Source: Metopolophium dirhodum (Eukaryota; Arthropoda; Insecta; Hemiptera; Aphididae). Taken from it: a DNA stretch of 64,000 nt. The stretch covers positions 23,703,145 through 23,767,144 of the forward strand of contig NC_083560.1 of the NCBI RefSeq assembly GCF_019925205.1, in the 5' to 3' direction. Position numbers and translations under genes: made by a program. Positions 1 to 10,669 of this stretch are shown here, piece by piece. Under the pieces are notes generated by a model. That model saw nothing but the letters and a program-made list of their open reading frames with translations. It had not been told where the DNA came from and searched no databases. Every line of letters begins with the position of its first letter. Position 1 is the first letter of the stretch.

Positions 1-1135
1 TTTAAAGATTTCTAAAAATTTACCAACTGTAAATAACACTATATATCTGTGCTTGTATGATGTATACAGTACTGCGCAGTGCTTAAATAAAGTCGAGTGT
101 ATTTTAATTTCATAGATTTAAGATTCGGAAAAACTAATTGTATAATATACACTTCAGTGGGGTATGTGATAGATGTGAGTACCTAATACCACGATAAAAC
201 GGTATATACCGGATACCCTAAACACCACACGTTTCTAGTCTTTTTTGTGACGATAAAAATGTAAAATGTTTAGTTAAATAAGTTATTACCATTCGGTATC
301 ATTTAAGTTTTAAGTAAATTAAATAAATATGTCACAACATCGTGCAGATTATTGCAGTAGGTAGGTTACCAAGTATATCTATAGTTATTTTATTCAGATA
401 ACAACCTGTAATTTGTTAATTCATAGATAATAGATATTTTATATTTAACTACTATAGCAAATCCAGCGCAAAAATACATATACGTTACATTGATCGTCAA
501 GTGCATAATAAATGTATTCACAGCTATATGTAATGTTATATTGTACCCATATAGTTTTATAATGTACAATAGGCGTTAACTTTACAACTTTTACGTGCAG
601 TTAATACGTAGAGACTCGAGACAGGTAATTTTTTTACAAAATGTATGCGCGTGTGAAGGTACCTACGTGGTTACGAATATATAGCGATAAATTCTCTTTA
701 TTTCATAGAATGAAAAATTCATTTTTCAGCACGCTTGTGTACGATGTTGATTTGGACATTTTAGTTTAAAACGACTACTTATTTGATATATTTTAGGTAC
801 ATTTAACGTTTTATGATAATATGATAATATTATAATAACAATAAAGTGTATTTTATTATTGTGTGTTCACAGCCTATGAGTTTTCCACTGAAAAAAACTG
901 CAAAACGATGTCGAATATGTAAAAAAAACGGGCTTGGATTTCCTGTGGAAAAAATATCCAAGTTCATGTACTAAAAGAATACACTGAATAATATTATATA
1001 CCTACAGAACGTTTCAGATTGTCTGTGCCAAAATACAATAAAACATACTCTGTAATCATGATTTTAAATAGTATTAAAAGACATTTTCGTGATTTGTGAC
1101 ATAAAATCTTACAGTTTAAAAGGTTGGTTTTCAAT
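1..1135. other. AT-rich non-coding flank
   Basis: I see no open frame with coding character and no recognisable exon here. The stretch is AT-rich with scattered TACCTA/TAGGTA words that recur over the whole window. It ends where a family A repeat end begins. Confidence 0.5.
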
Positions 1136-1139
1136 TTAT

Positions 1140-1290
1140 AGGAAAAAGGTGGGCAAGATGGCACCACTCTCCTGAGCGCGCGGTATAGGTGTCTAAAGGG
1201 GTCACTGCAATGGATGTGTTAAATTTGAATTCAACGACAAAAAATCATTGTATACGAAAAATGATTCTGAGCTGAGACCGCTTGTCATTC
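1140..1290 (+). repeat. Family A repeat, diverged 5' end fragment
   Basis: It has the GGTGGGCAAG start, the GGTCACTGCAATGGATG and GTTAAATTTGAATTCAA blocks, and the GATTCTGAG box of the repeat seen in fuller form at 7586-8946 and 49365-50486. Only the first ~150 bp are present. It abuts the LINE ORF1 relic, so the two insertions truncate or interrupt each other. Confidence 0.7.
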
Positions 1291-2152
1291 TATATTCGAA
1301 TGCATTTTCTATAATATATTTGAAAGTACTGTATTTAGTGTATTTTGCATTATTTTTAGAAAGAATGTCACGCACTGGATCTAGTATTTCGTCGATATTT
1401 GTGTCTTTTCGAGTAAATGAGTTGAAACTTGTCCTAATTTTAGGTTTTTTTCTTTGTTGGTTGTCCTTACTGATCTTCGGTAGGAGTGTACTTGGTTCTG
1501 GTATTTTGGGTAATGTAGGTGGTCGATGGTAGATACTGCGAGTGGTCTTGGATGTTATGATTGGTTTTAGTTTTTCGTCCAAATTTGTATCAAGGCTGCT
1601 AGATGAATTTGAGTGAGATACTATTTTGGGTTTCTTGGTGGTTTTTTAATTTTTTTTTTGCAGCAGTAGATGACAAATGACAATAAATCATTAGGGGAGT
1701 CCGGAAGTTTAGAAGATTACGAATCAGACATCAGTCTTTTCTGTGTTTCAATATGTGCGCGGGACAGTGCTTCATCAAGATAATTTTGGGTTAAAGGGAA
1801 AGATTTGGTTTCTTCGAGATCTTCAGTCCAATCTGATTTAGTTTGATCAGGTTTATCAAACGTTGGACTTGTGGGAGAGGGAATATTTTCAATCAACTCA
1901 GTGTGTTATATGGGTTTGTTTGATTTGTTTGAGTTGGAAAGTGTATTTTTTTTTTTGCGTATCATTAATATTTTTACAATTATTTGTGGCGTGTTCACTA
2001 GCTTTACATAGGGAACAAGTTACTATGTTATCGGTGAAAAAAATTCTGAACTAAGATTCATTTAGTGTAATTATTAACGTGTTTGGAAGTTTAGAAATGT
2101 CTTCGTGTTTGATGAATAGTTGTCTTCGGAAGCTCATTATATGCTCGAAGCC

Positions 2153-3763
2153 TGTGTAACATCACAGCATTTTTTGGCACATTATTAGAAACAGTCCCTG
2201 AGCGTACCTTAGTGGTTACAATCCACGGTTACGCGTACCCACTCTCACGCAATAGTCACAAAACAAATAGTATTGCGCACTAATGCGTAAATGATCGCAG
2301 TATTATGTAACATATCCCCCGACCCCCACAACCTGCAGTGTTCAGTGTCCACACGCCGTTTCCCACGGCTGCCGATGCCATCAGCGCCTCGGTCGCGCCC
2401 GGCATCATAACACCGGCAGAACAACCTGTCTCCAAAAATTTAGTAATTATATTATTGTAAAACGCCGACGCTGACCTGCCCCACTAATTCGACAAATACG
2501 AAGCTCCGTCGCCGAATCTCTCTTTTTGCAACTGGCAACCTGTCTACACGTCTTTCCATTTCTACAACTGACGACCTGTCCACATGTCACGTCTCCGAGA
2601 CCATCGACAGAAAAAACCTCGTGACTAATTGACCACGAACGCCGTCGTTTTGAACCAGGGTCTTTGTTCTTGAAAACACCGCCATGATTGGCTAAGCTCC
2701 AACTATGGACCGCTGGTGGCCAAGCAGACCAGGCATGGAGTCTCCATTCAAGGCACAGAACAAATCGTTGGTCGTTGTCCAATATCGTGACATATTTATT
2801 TTGTCTTTATCCCTGTCCCCCCACCCCTACACAAGCACGTATATTGTTGAGGTGTCGCAAGACGCAGGTCCCTACATTTTATATTCTCACATGATTTTTT
2901 CTGGTAACCCTGTGAGGGCAAGTCATGAACGATATGGTGTGTTGCCTCCCGTGGGCCGGGAAAAAATGACAATTCCACAAATTTATTGCCATTGCTATGT
3001 GCCAAACTCATTATTATTATTTTTTTTATATGCATTGCCATGTGTCAAATTGGTTATTATTTTTTTTTATCTATACTACTAAATTAAATTAAATAATAAA
3101 TATAATTACATGATTAACCTAACTTATTAAATAAATCTTTAAAATTCATTTTTTAATGCGTGTAACAAAACCTATGAGTTCCACTGACTTGACCCTCGGG
3201 TCACACGCGGTGCGGCTCATAGGTCACGACCAAAGTGGAGCGTAGACCGTTTGGGCGAATCGACCCAAATTATAGTCCGTTTGGGCGAATAGATATGTAC
3301 CGTTTGGAGCTTTGTGCGAATAAGGTTTAAATAGGTTTATAAGTTAATTAATTATATATTGACATATTGTATAGTAATGTACGATTTTTAGTTTAACACT
3401 TTTAAACAACATACGTATAACGTACCACATGAAAGTATATTACACAAGGCACAACCCATCACATAGCAGTATAGCACTCTGCAGTGTTATTACTTATCAG
3501 TTATTATTTAGGCATACAACGTGTACTTGAATGACTGAATCGTATTCTTGTTTTCAATAATAGTGATAAATAATGATTAGCAACGATATCATCCGTATCT
3601 AGGTTTTTGCCTCGAACAGGTAAAAATAATTCCACTCGCCCAAACGGACTATTAATTTTTCGGTAAAAATTATTACCTTCGCCCAAACGACCACCACCCC
3701 CAAAGTGTTCCCCTTTGGTTGTGGGCAGTTTTTGGTGGTGTCAAAACTCCAAATTCTTACACC
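2153..3763. mobile_element. 1.6-kb insertion inside the LINE ORF1 relic
   Basis: The flanking LINE reading is continuous if this segment is removed. Its ends carry the short inverted word GTGTAA/TTACAC (left TGTGTAAC, right CTTACACC). No clear target duplication beyond CC is visible. The inside is locally GC-richer (2290-2460) and holds a second inverted-repeat unit at 3236-3692. The short ORFs within look random. The transposon superfamily is unknown. Confidence 0.55.
3236..3692. repeat. Inverted repeat unit with CCGTTTGGGCGAA motifs
   Basis: CGTTTGGGCGAA occurs at about 3249 and 3282, with a partial copy near 3300. Its reverse complement TCGCCCAAACG occurs at about 3637 and 3679. The arms face each other around an AT-rich middle, as in a small foldback element, and it probably inserted into the 2153-3763 element. 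I see no coding content. Confidence 0.55.
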
Positions 3764-4525
3764 TTCAATAATAATTTCCGCTTTGAGGTGGTTTATTTGT
3801 GACATAGGAAATATTATGTATTAATTTTTTATGGCGTTTGTAATTGCTTGGTTGGGTATAGATGGGCGTACATTTGATATAATGTATCTTTTTTCCGGGT
3901 TTAAAAATCTGCGTATTGGTATAATTTGATCGTTGATATTGATTGATTTAGTTTTTTGTAATGAATTGTCGATTATTTGTTAAAGAGGTTCTTCGAGATT
4001 CTAGAAATGAACGTTATATTTTTAGGAGAAACAATTTTTCCTATTGCAAGAACATAATCTTTTTGTGGTATACCGTCAATAGTATTAAAGACTAAGGCTT
4101 GTTCACGGCTGGGTTTTTTCCGTGATGACAGCAGATGCGAAGTTTATATTATTATTGTTCATCTTATTCGATGAAGAGATTATTGGTTGGTCATTATTGA
4201 ATGTATTATTATTTGTGTGATGAATGATAGTGTCTGCGGTGCGGTTGTTATTGCTGGACGGTGTTGATGAGGCGTAGAGTAGTAGATGGTTCTTGATTGC
4301 GATGCGTGAAGTATAATAATTGCTCGTTGAGGTGCAGGGAACACCGATAGTACGATCGGTGCCTTGCACTACTATGTTTTTGGTTGATTGTTGAATCGAC
4401 GCGGTTTTGTGTGATAGTTTGTTTATTTTGGTTTTAAGTTTGGAATAGGTTGTATTTGAGATGGATGTGTATAAACGATTGGGTATGGGTTTTTTGGGTG
4501 AAATTCCCGTAGGGTTTTTATTCAT

Positions 4526-5291
4526 TTCGTGAATATGGGTGGTTGGGTATTATATTAATTAAAACTTATTACCTTTCCGCGTATATACGTGTTTTCTGTG
4601 CTATCGAAAAGCTATAAAACGAACAGTGAAATAAGAACACTTGTTGAACGGTTGGCAGTTGAAAACGAACTGTTTAAAAAAAATTGTGAAGTAGTTTTTT
4701 AAAAGTATTTGAAAATTAAAGAAGTATTTAAATAATTTTAATCCAGTACTTTTCAACACTGGGCTCATTATATTATAATGGATTTACGAAAGAAAAAAAA
4801 AGGCTTGCATCGGTATTTCACCCATTGACCTACAGCGCGTTGCACATTCCAATGTTGTCCTACGCTACGAATTTTGGAAATCCACAATTTTTTAGTAGGT
4901 TTGCGTAATCCATATCTGGGTCTACTTATTATGAGCATAATATAACCATGTATACATTTTCACTGAGTAGGAATTCATATCCAGACAATTTTAATGTTTT
5001 GCGATAATGTGGTTCATTCAAAAATAATAGCCTTAGGTAAAGCATCAAGTTTTAATGTAAATTGTATTCTGTTTGTCCAAGGTTAAAAAATGTTATAGTA
5101 AGTTACACAAATTAAAGTTTAGTTTTGAAATAAAATATAATGAAATATGTTTATAATTGAATTATTAATTATTGATGTATAAATTGTCAATAGTAAAGTC
5201 GTAAAATGTTTTGTTTATATCATTAACTTCAAAATGTTTATGGCATGAATAATATACTTAATTATAGTTGCAATTCCGTGCATAGCCCATC
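4526..5291. other. AT-rich gap, no gene seen
   Basis: This covers the 5' side of the LINE relic and AT-rich sequence. I find no exon, RNA gene or clear repeat in it. Confidence 0.4.
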
Positions 5292-5380
5292 ATGTTGGTT
5301 GATGGCGCGGCAAAATTGACAGATAAACACGATATAGTTGAAAATTACGTCCACGAGGTTGAGGTATGGGCAGAACGATG
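5292..5380 (+). other. Left half of a short ORF interrupted by the 10.4-kb transposon
   Basis: An ATG at 5292, just after an in-frame stop, opens 29 codons up to the transposon edge. Without the element and one copy of the 9-bp duplication, the frame continues from 15758 to a TGA at 15807-15809, giving about 46 codons with a fairly acidic, non-repetitive composition. I do not recognise it. It could be an older TE fragment or chance. Confidence 0.3.
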
Positions 5381-5797
5381 AGCTCCATGTCCCCGACCCC
5401 CCCACTTTGGAATTTAGGAACAAAATTAACTCCATTCGTTTGTGCTTCGTTTGTGCTGGTTTGTGCTTTTAATCCCGTCGTTTGTGCTCAACCCCTTCCA
5501 AAGTAATTCAACTTTCAAAGTTGGGGGGCTGGGGACATTCTTAGCCACCCCCCACTTTGGAATTTCAGAACAAAATTAACTCCATTCGTTTGTGCTTCGT
5601 TTGTGCTGGTTTGTGCTTTTAATCCCGTCGTTTGTGCTCAACCCCTTCTAATGTTATCCAACTTTGAAAGTTGGGGGCTGAAATGTAATCCCAGCTACTC
5701 TCCATTGTAAAAAAAAATATTTTGTCTTGTGAATCTGATCACAACTGTCCGCATAACATTTTTACCGCAATGGTCTTTAGTCGTAAAACATTTAGTT
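5381..5797 (+). repeat. Left terminal inverted repeat with two direct subrepeats
   Basis: Two tandem units of roughly 145-150 bp each contain CACTTTGGAATTT, three close copies of the word GTTTGTGCT, then CCGTCGTTTGTGCTCAACCCC and CAACTTTGAAAGTTG-type palindromes. A unique inner part up to about 5797 also matches the right arm in inverted orientation. Confidence 0.9.
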
Positions 5798-7585
5798 TGG
5801 GAATTGTTTATTATTTGGGAATTGTTCAATATTTATTAATTATAGGTATTTATTATTAGGTACAAATTCATAACGTATTAGAGAATAAAGAAAGTACGAA
5901 TACAATTGGTATACTAAATTATTATATTAACAATTTAAGAATATTGATTTTTTTTTTAATAATATTGTACTTATTATATATTATGATATTATATAGGTAG
6001 CATACCTACTACAAATATAATTGAATAATTATTGAAAACCAGTTGTTTATATGTACTATCTACATATCAATTTGAATTGTATTATATTTAAAGATATAGT
6101 TACGATTGTTACATGTGATCTGTCATAATATGAAACCAATAACAGTTAATTAAGGCTTAGATCATGCCAGTACCATACAATAGCGCACTCTTTACCTTTT
6201 TACCTGTGAAAACACAACATGATTGGATCCTACTATTTTTGAACATATATAGACCTTTGAATGTTCAAATTTGACGGCGGTATTCTTTTGTCATGCATTG
6301 TCGTAATATAATATGCAGCTATAAGCATACCAACAAATATTATATTCATTAAACCATAATATTAGACTGATCAATTCTTGGTAAAAAAAAAAAACATTGT
6401 TTGAAGATAAGGAATAATATATTGTAGAGTGATATTAGCCTAAGGATGGCATAAAAAGGTTCTTATCTAAAACAATACATAATACACAATTCTACAATAT
6501 AAATATTTCAATAATTATTAAAGGTATTCTAGGCAAATTTAGTTTATTATTTTCATTATCGTGTGCGACTTCGTTGTGGATAGTTCAACACCACGTCATT
6601 ATTATTTTAATTTTAATTCACTTATGCTTAAAATGCGCTGTGTTTTCGTGTATAGTTTTTAGTTTTTGAATTTGTTTCAATCGCATTTTATCCAACGTCG
6701 TCTTTCTACAACTCTATAACTGGTGAGTAAATCAAAATATTTTATTATGATTAAAAACAATTATAAATTTAAAATTATTATTTCATCGTATTTAATATTT
6801 ATATACCTATATAATATATACATATTTTATACACGTTTACGGTATACCTTTACTTATAATAACTAATTAATAATTACCATCCTCACCCATATTTATTATT
6901 ATTTTTTGTACATAAGATATTAATAGTTAACTATTATATGTCTGTCTTAGGTTTCTTAAGACGATATTCAAGTTTCCAATAATATTATTAGGTATAGGTA
7001 TAATATTATAATGTGGTTTATTTGTAAAATAATTTAGTATAATAGTAGAAATGGTGAATTACGTACGTTTCCTTAGTACCTTCCCACACATACCACCAAA
7101 TACGAATTACATACATTTTTTTTTTAAATATAGAATTTTTCAAATTTCTTATAAAAATGGAGGTACTACTTAAATAGAAATTTTAACTTTAAATGATAAT
7201 AATAAATATTGGTCTTAAAATGATTAATATTTATCTGATCAATTTATTTTTTCGATATAACATTGACGTGCGTAAAGTTAGCACCCTAAAATGTCCGTAT
7301 TGTCTTCAAAATACATATTTTTTATATTTTATTTTCAAATTAATTGCAACCATTTGTTACAAAAATACACATTTATTACTATTTTTTAAAATAAAAATTT
7401 GTGTACGATTCTGAAAACCCCTTTTGAGCATTTTTTTAAAGACAAAGTTCAAATTTGTATGACTTTGTCATTCAAAATTTATTAGACAGTAACTTTTCCC
7501 CATTACGGTTATTATTATTCAAAAATTGTATAGCTAAGTAAAATATAAAAAAGTAACTTCACTTGGATAAAAAAAAAATAAAAGA
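5798..7585. other. Transposon interior, non-coding
   Basis: This is AT-rich sequence inside the 10.4-kb element without a convincing ORF. It may hold the promoter or 5' leader of the transposase, but nothing specific is visible. Confidence 0.4.
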
Positions 7586-8946
7586 GGTGGGCAAGTGGGT
7601 GTCGCTCTGCTGTACAGTAGTTTGCTAGTGGGTCACTGTAATTGATGGTGTTAAATTTTAATTCAATGATATAATATCATTGTATAAGAAAAACGATTCT
7701 GAGTGAGTCAGCCTATGATATTAATATTTGATGATATTATAATAAATAAAGTAATTTATATATGCCTAATTACGTGGAACCTTGTTTTAAATTTTCAATC
7801 CTTAGCTATAAAAGTTGAACATTTTATACATTTTTAACCACAAAATAATTATTAAATTTTAAATTTGATAAATTTTGTCGAAATTCGTACTTTAAATGCT
7901 TATAAAAAAATATTGTGCCTATGTATTTTTAATATTTTTCTACTGCTATTGTAACAATATATCAGGAATCTTGTATTAAATTTTCACGAATTTTACACAA
8001 CAAATAAAATTTTATTGACATTTATTATAAAAAAAACTAAAAGAATTGAAATATGAAATTGTCCGTAAACAATTCAATACAAGTTAAAATATTTTGAAAA
8101 TTTAATCAAGTATAGGAATTTATAAAATAAACATATGATATAAAATTCAAAGAGTATACGGTTATTCGTTTTTGAATTACAACAAAATTAGAAAATCGTT
8201 ACATGAAAAATCGAGTGAATATCCAATGATTTACAAATTTGAACTTCAAACGCTCATAAAATTTTAATTTGACTTTTTATAGACATTTTTTTTTGGTAAA
8301 GGTAGATAACCTTGTATTACATTTTCAAATCTTAGATTTAAAAAGAAAAATTTTTATGAATTTCAAACTCAAAATAATATGCACATTTTCGTCATTCTTA
8401 CGTATTTTTTCAATATTTGAACTTTAAATGCTTATAAAAAAAAATTGTTACTACGGATTTTTAATTTTTTTTATCTGACTTTGAAACAATATACTATAGT
8501 ATAAAACTATAGTTAAAAAACTAGAACAAGTGGAAACTGAAAATGTCCGTAAACAGCTCAAAATAAATAAAAAAAATTGTGAAATTTTATGGTGCATAGA
8601 AAATGCTAATATAAACATTTAGTCAACGTTTCATGTACCTACGGTCATTTCTTTTAAAGTTACATCAAAAACCAAAATCGATTTTCTCGAAAACAGATTT
8701 TGCTTAAAAATTCCCGTTTTTCCATAATTTTCCTTTTGTTTTTCACGGCGATTTTGAAAACTAGGGGGAAATTTTTACTTTTGACTTCCTCAAAGTACCA
8801 ACTAGATTCACTTTCCTATCAGAAAAGATACTGTTGAAGAAAATCCAAGCATTTTTACTGTCCTAAAAGGTAATTACAGACACAAAAGAAAATAAAAAAA
8901 TCCACATCATTGTAAAATCAATACACTCATCGTTTCACTCAGAATC
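7586..8946 (+). repeat. Family A repeat, near full-length, nested in the transposon
   Basis: It begins GGTGGGCAAGTGGGTG, followed by CTGCTGTACAGTAG and GGTCACTGTAAT. It ends CATCGTTTCACTCAGAATC. A GATTCTGAGTGA box near 7692 is the inverted match of TCACTCAGAATC at the 3' end, so the core is bounded by short inverted repeats. It carries no ORF. The same sequence recurs at least eight more times here in whole or part, in both orientations. It looks like a high-copy non-autonomous element. Confidence 0.8.
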
Positions 8947-8976
8947 AAACATATATTAAAATGTATCAATTATGTA

Positions 8977-10189
8977 TAAATAAATATACAGGATGCTTTT
9001 TTTATCATTGAACACTCATTATTTCAAGAAGTGTAACTGTTTTTGAAAATATAATTTTACACCGTTTCAAATCGTTTATAAAACAACATTTTTATTAAAA
9101 AATTATATTTTCAAGTATTTTTTATCTTTATAATTTTTTATGTTTTTTCCTTTTTTGAATGATAACATAGAGTTTTACTTTCATATTCCAAAGCAGAATA
9201 ATCGCCTAATTATTTTGAAACATAAAAATCGAATTTAGGTGAGTTGTTTATGAGTTATATGTATTTAAAGTTTACGTGAGCGGAGTTGTGGACAAACATA
9301 TCATGGGGTAACCCCGTACAACTCAACTCCTCTCATAAATACTCTAAATTCTAATAACTTGTAAGCTACAGCTCCATTTTGACAGCATGTACATTTCCAA
9401 TTTTTTGAATTTTCTTATATTATGCGCTATTTTGCGGACTAATTTTCAATGTTTGCGGATATTTAGTTTTTTAGCAAATAAAAAAACGGTTGACATGCTG
9501 ATGAAATGGTGCGAAAATTTAAAAAATTAACTTTCTTCACTTTTTACCATCATTTTGCGGACAAATAGTTTTTTAGAAAATTAAAAAAACTGTAAAAAAT
9601 TGAAAAATTTTTTCAATTTTTTGCAAAGTTTTTTTTAATTTTCTAAAAAACTATTTGTCCGCAAAAAATGAAAATTAGTCCGCAAAATCGGGCGAATTAT
9701 CCGCAAAATGATGGTATAGTAAAAAGTGAAAAAGTTAATTTTTAAATTTTCGCACCATTTCATCAGCATGTCAACCGTTTTTTTTTTGATTTGCTAAAAA
9801 ACTAAATGTCCGCAGAAATTGAAAATTAGTCCGCAAAATTCCGCAAATTATCCGCAAAATAACGCATATAAGAAAATTCGAAAAATTGGAAATGTAAATG
9901 CTGTCGAAATGAACCTGTAAACTACTTGCCCTAAATTTGATATTTATGTTTCGAAATACTTAGACAATTATTCTGCTTTAGAATATGAAATTAAACTCTG
10001 TTATCATTGAAAAAAGTAAAAATTTATAAAAAAAAAAGTTAAAAAGTAAAAATTATAAAGTTAAAATGTAAATGTTTTGTAAACAACTTGAAAGTGGAAA
10101 CTAAGTAAAATAATGTTTTCAAAAACATTTACACTTCATGAAATAATGAGTGTTCAACGATAAAATATTCACCTGTATATATTTATTTA
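8977..10189. repeat. 1.2-kb near-perfect palindrome (hairpin element)
   Basis: Both ends read TAAATAAATA(TA)TACAGG in inverted orientation. The arms then mirror each other through GAACACTCATTATTTC, GCATGT and many GCGGACAAAT/CCGCAAAAT words to a centre at about 9606 (TTGAAAAATTTTTTCAA). There is no ORF. It sits directly after the family A copy, upstream of the transposase. It is most likely a nested foldback or snapback element. Confidence 0.85.
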
Positions 10190-10669
10190 ATTTAGGTTTT
10201 TATTTTAAAGTATTAATTTTTTCATATGTTAGCTATTAGCTTTTTGAAATACACTTTTTAAATAATAATAAACAGAATAGGAAAAAGTGATAAGTCCCTA
10301 AGAATAATAAATTTTAAATTACAAAAAAGTAGTTAAAACCGTTATTTTTATAATAATATGTATGTAAACAAAATCATAAAAATTAGAACTTCATGTCTTT
10401 AAAAAAAATTGCTCAAAGTGTTTTAGCAGATTCATATAACATTCTAATGTAGAAAAATGTGTTACAACATTTATTTCAGTGTAGCGAATCGTTAAAATTT
10501 ATTTGCAAAAACATGGTAATAGTTTATGTATATGTATATCAAATCCCATACCTAATTAATTAAATCTAATCTATAATTAAATCCCAAAAACTTTACTAAA
10601 CTTAACTGTTTTTTACTATGGGCTGATGTGAGATTTTATTATTCTTTAGATTAATGGATTCTTGTTAAA

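Larger units (their letters stand above)
1202..4525 (-). pseudogene. LINE (Jockey-like) ORF1 relic, split by an insertion
   Basis: On the minus strand, a Ser/Thr/Asn-rich N-terminal region (ORF 4525-4103) is followed by out-of-frame stretches typical of the ORF1 gag-like protein of arthropod non-LTR retrotransposons. A CCHC zinc knuckle of spacing C-x2-C-x4-H-x4-C lies at 2017-1976, preceded by a block around HIMSFRRQ, a sequence style I associate with the PRE_C2HC region of insect ORF1 proteins. A basic, Pro-rich tail continues in the 1582-1202 ORF. Several stops and frameshifts make it non-functional. Its frame is cut between 3764 and 2152: removing 2153-3763 brings the two halves of a conserved block together. 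The ORF1 identification rests on motif memory, not a search. No RT domain follows, so the element is a 5' fragment. Confidence 0.65.

Noticed and set aside
2447..3082. Several overlapping ORFs of 68-125 codons on both strands
   Set aside because: They lie inside the 1.6-kb insertion, overlap in conflicting frames, and show no family features.
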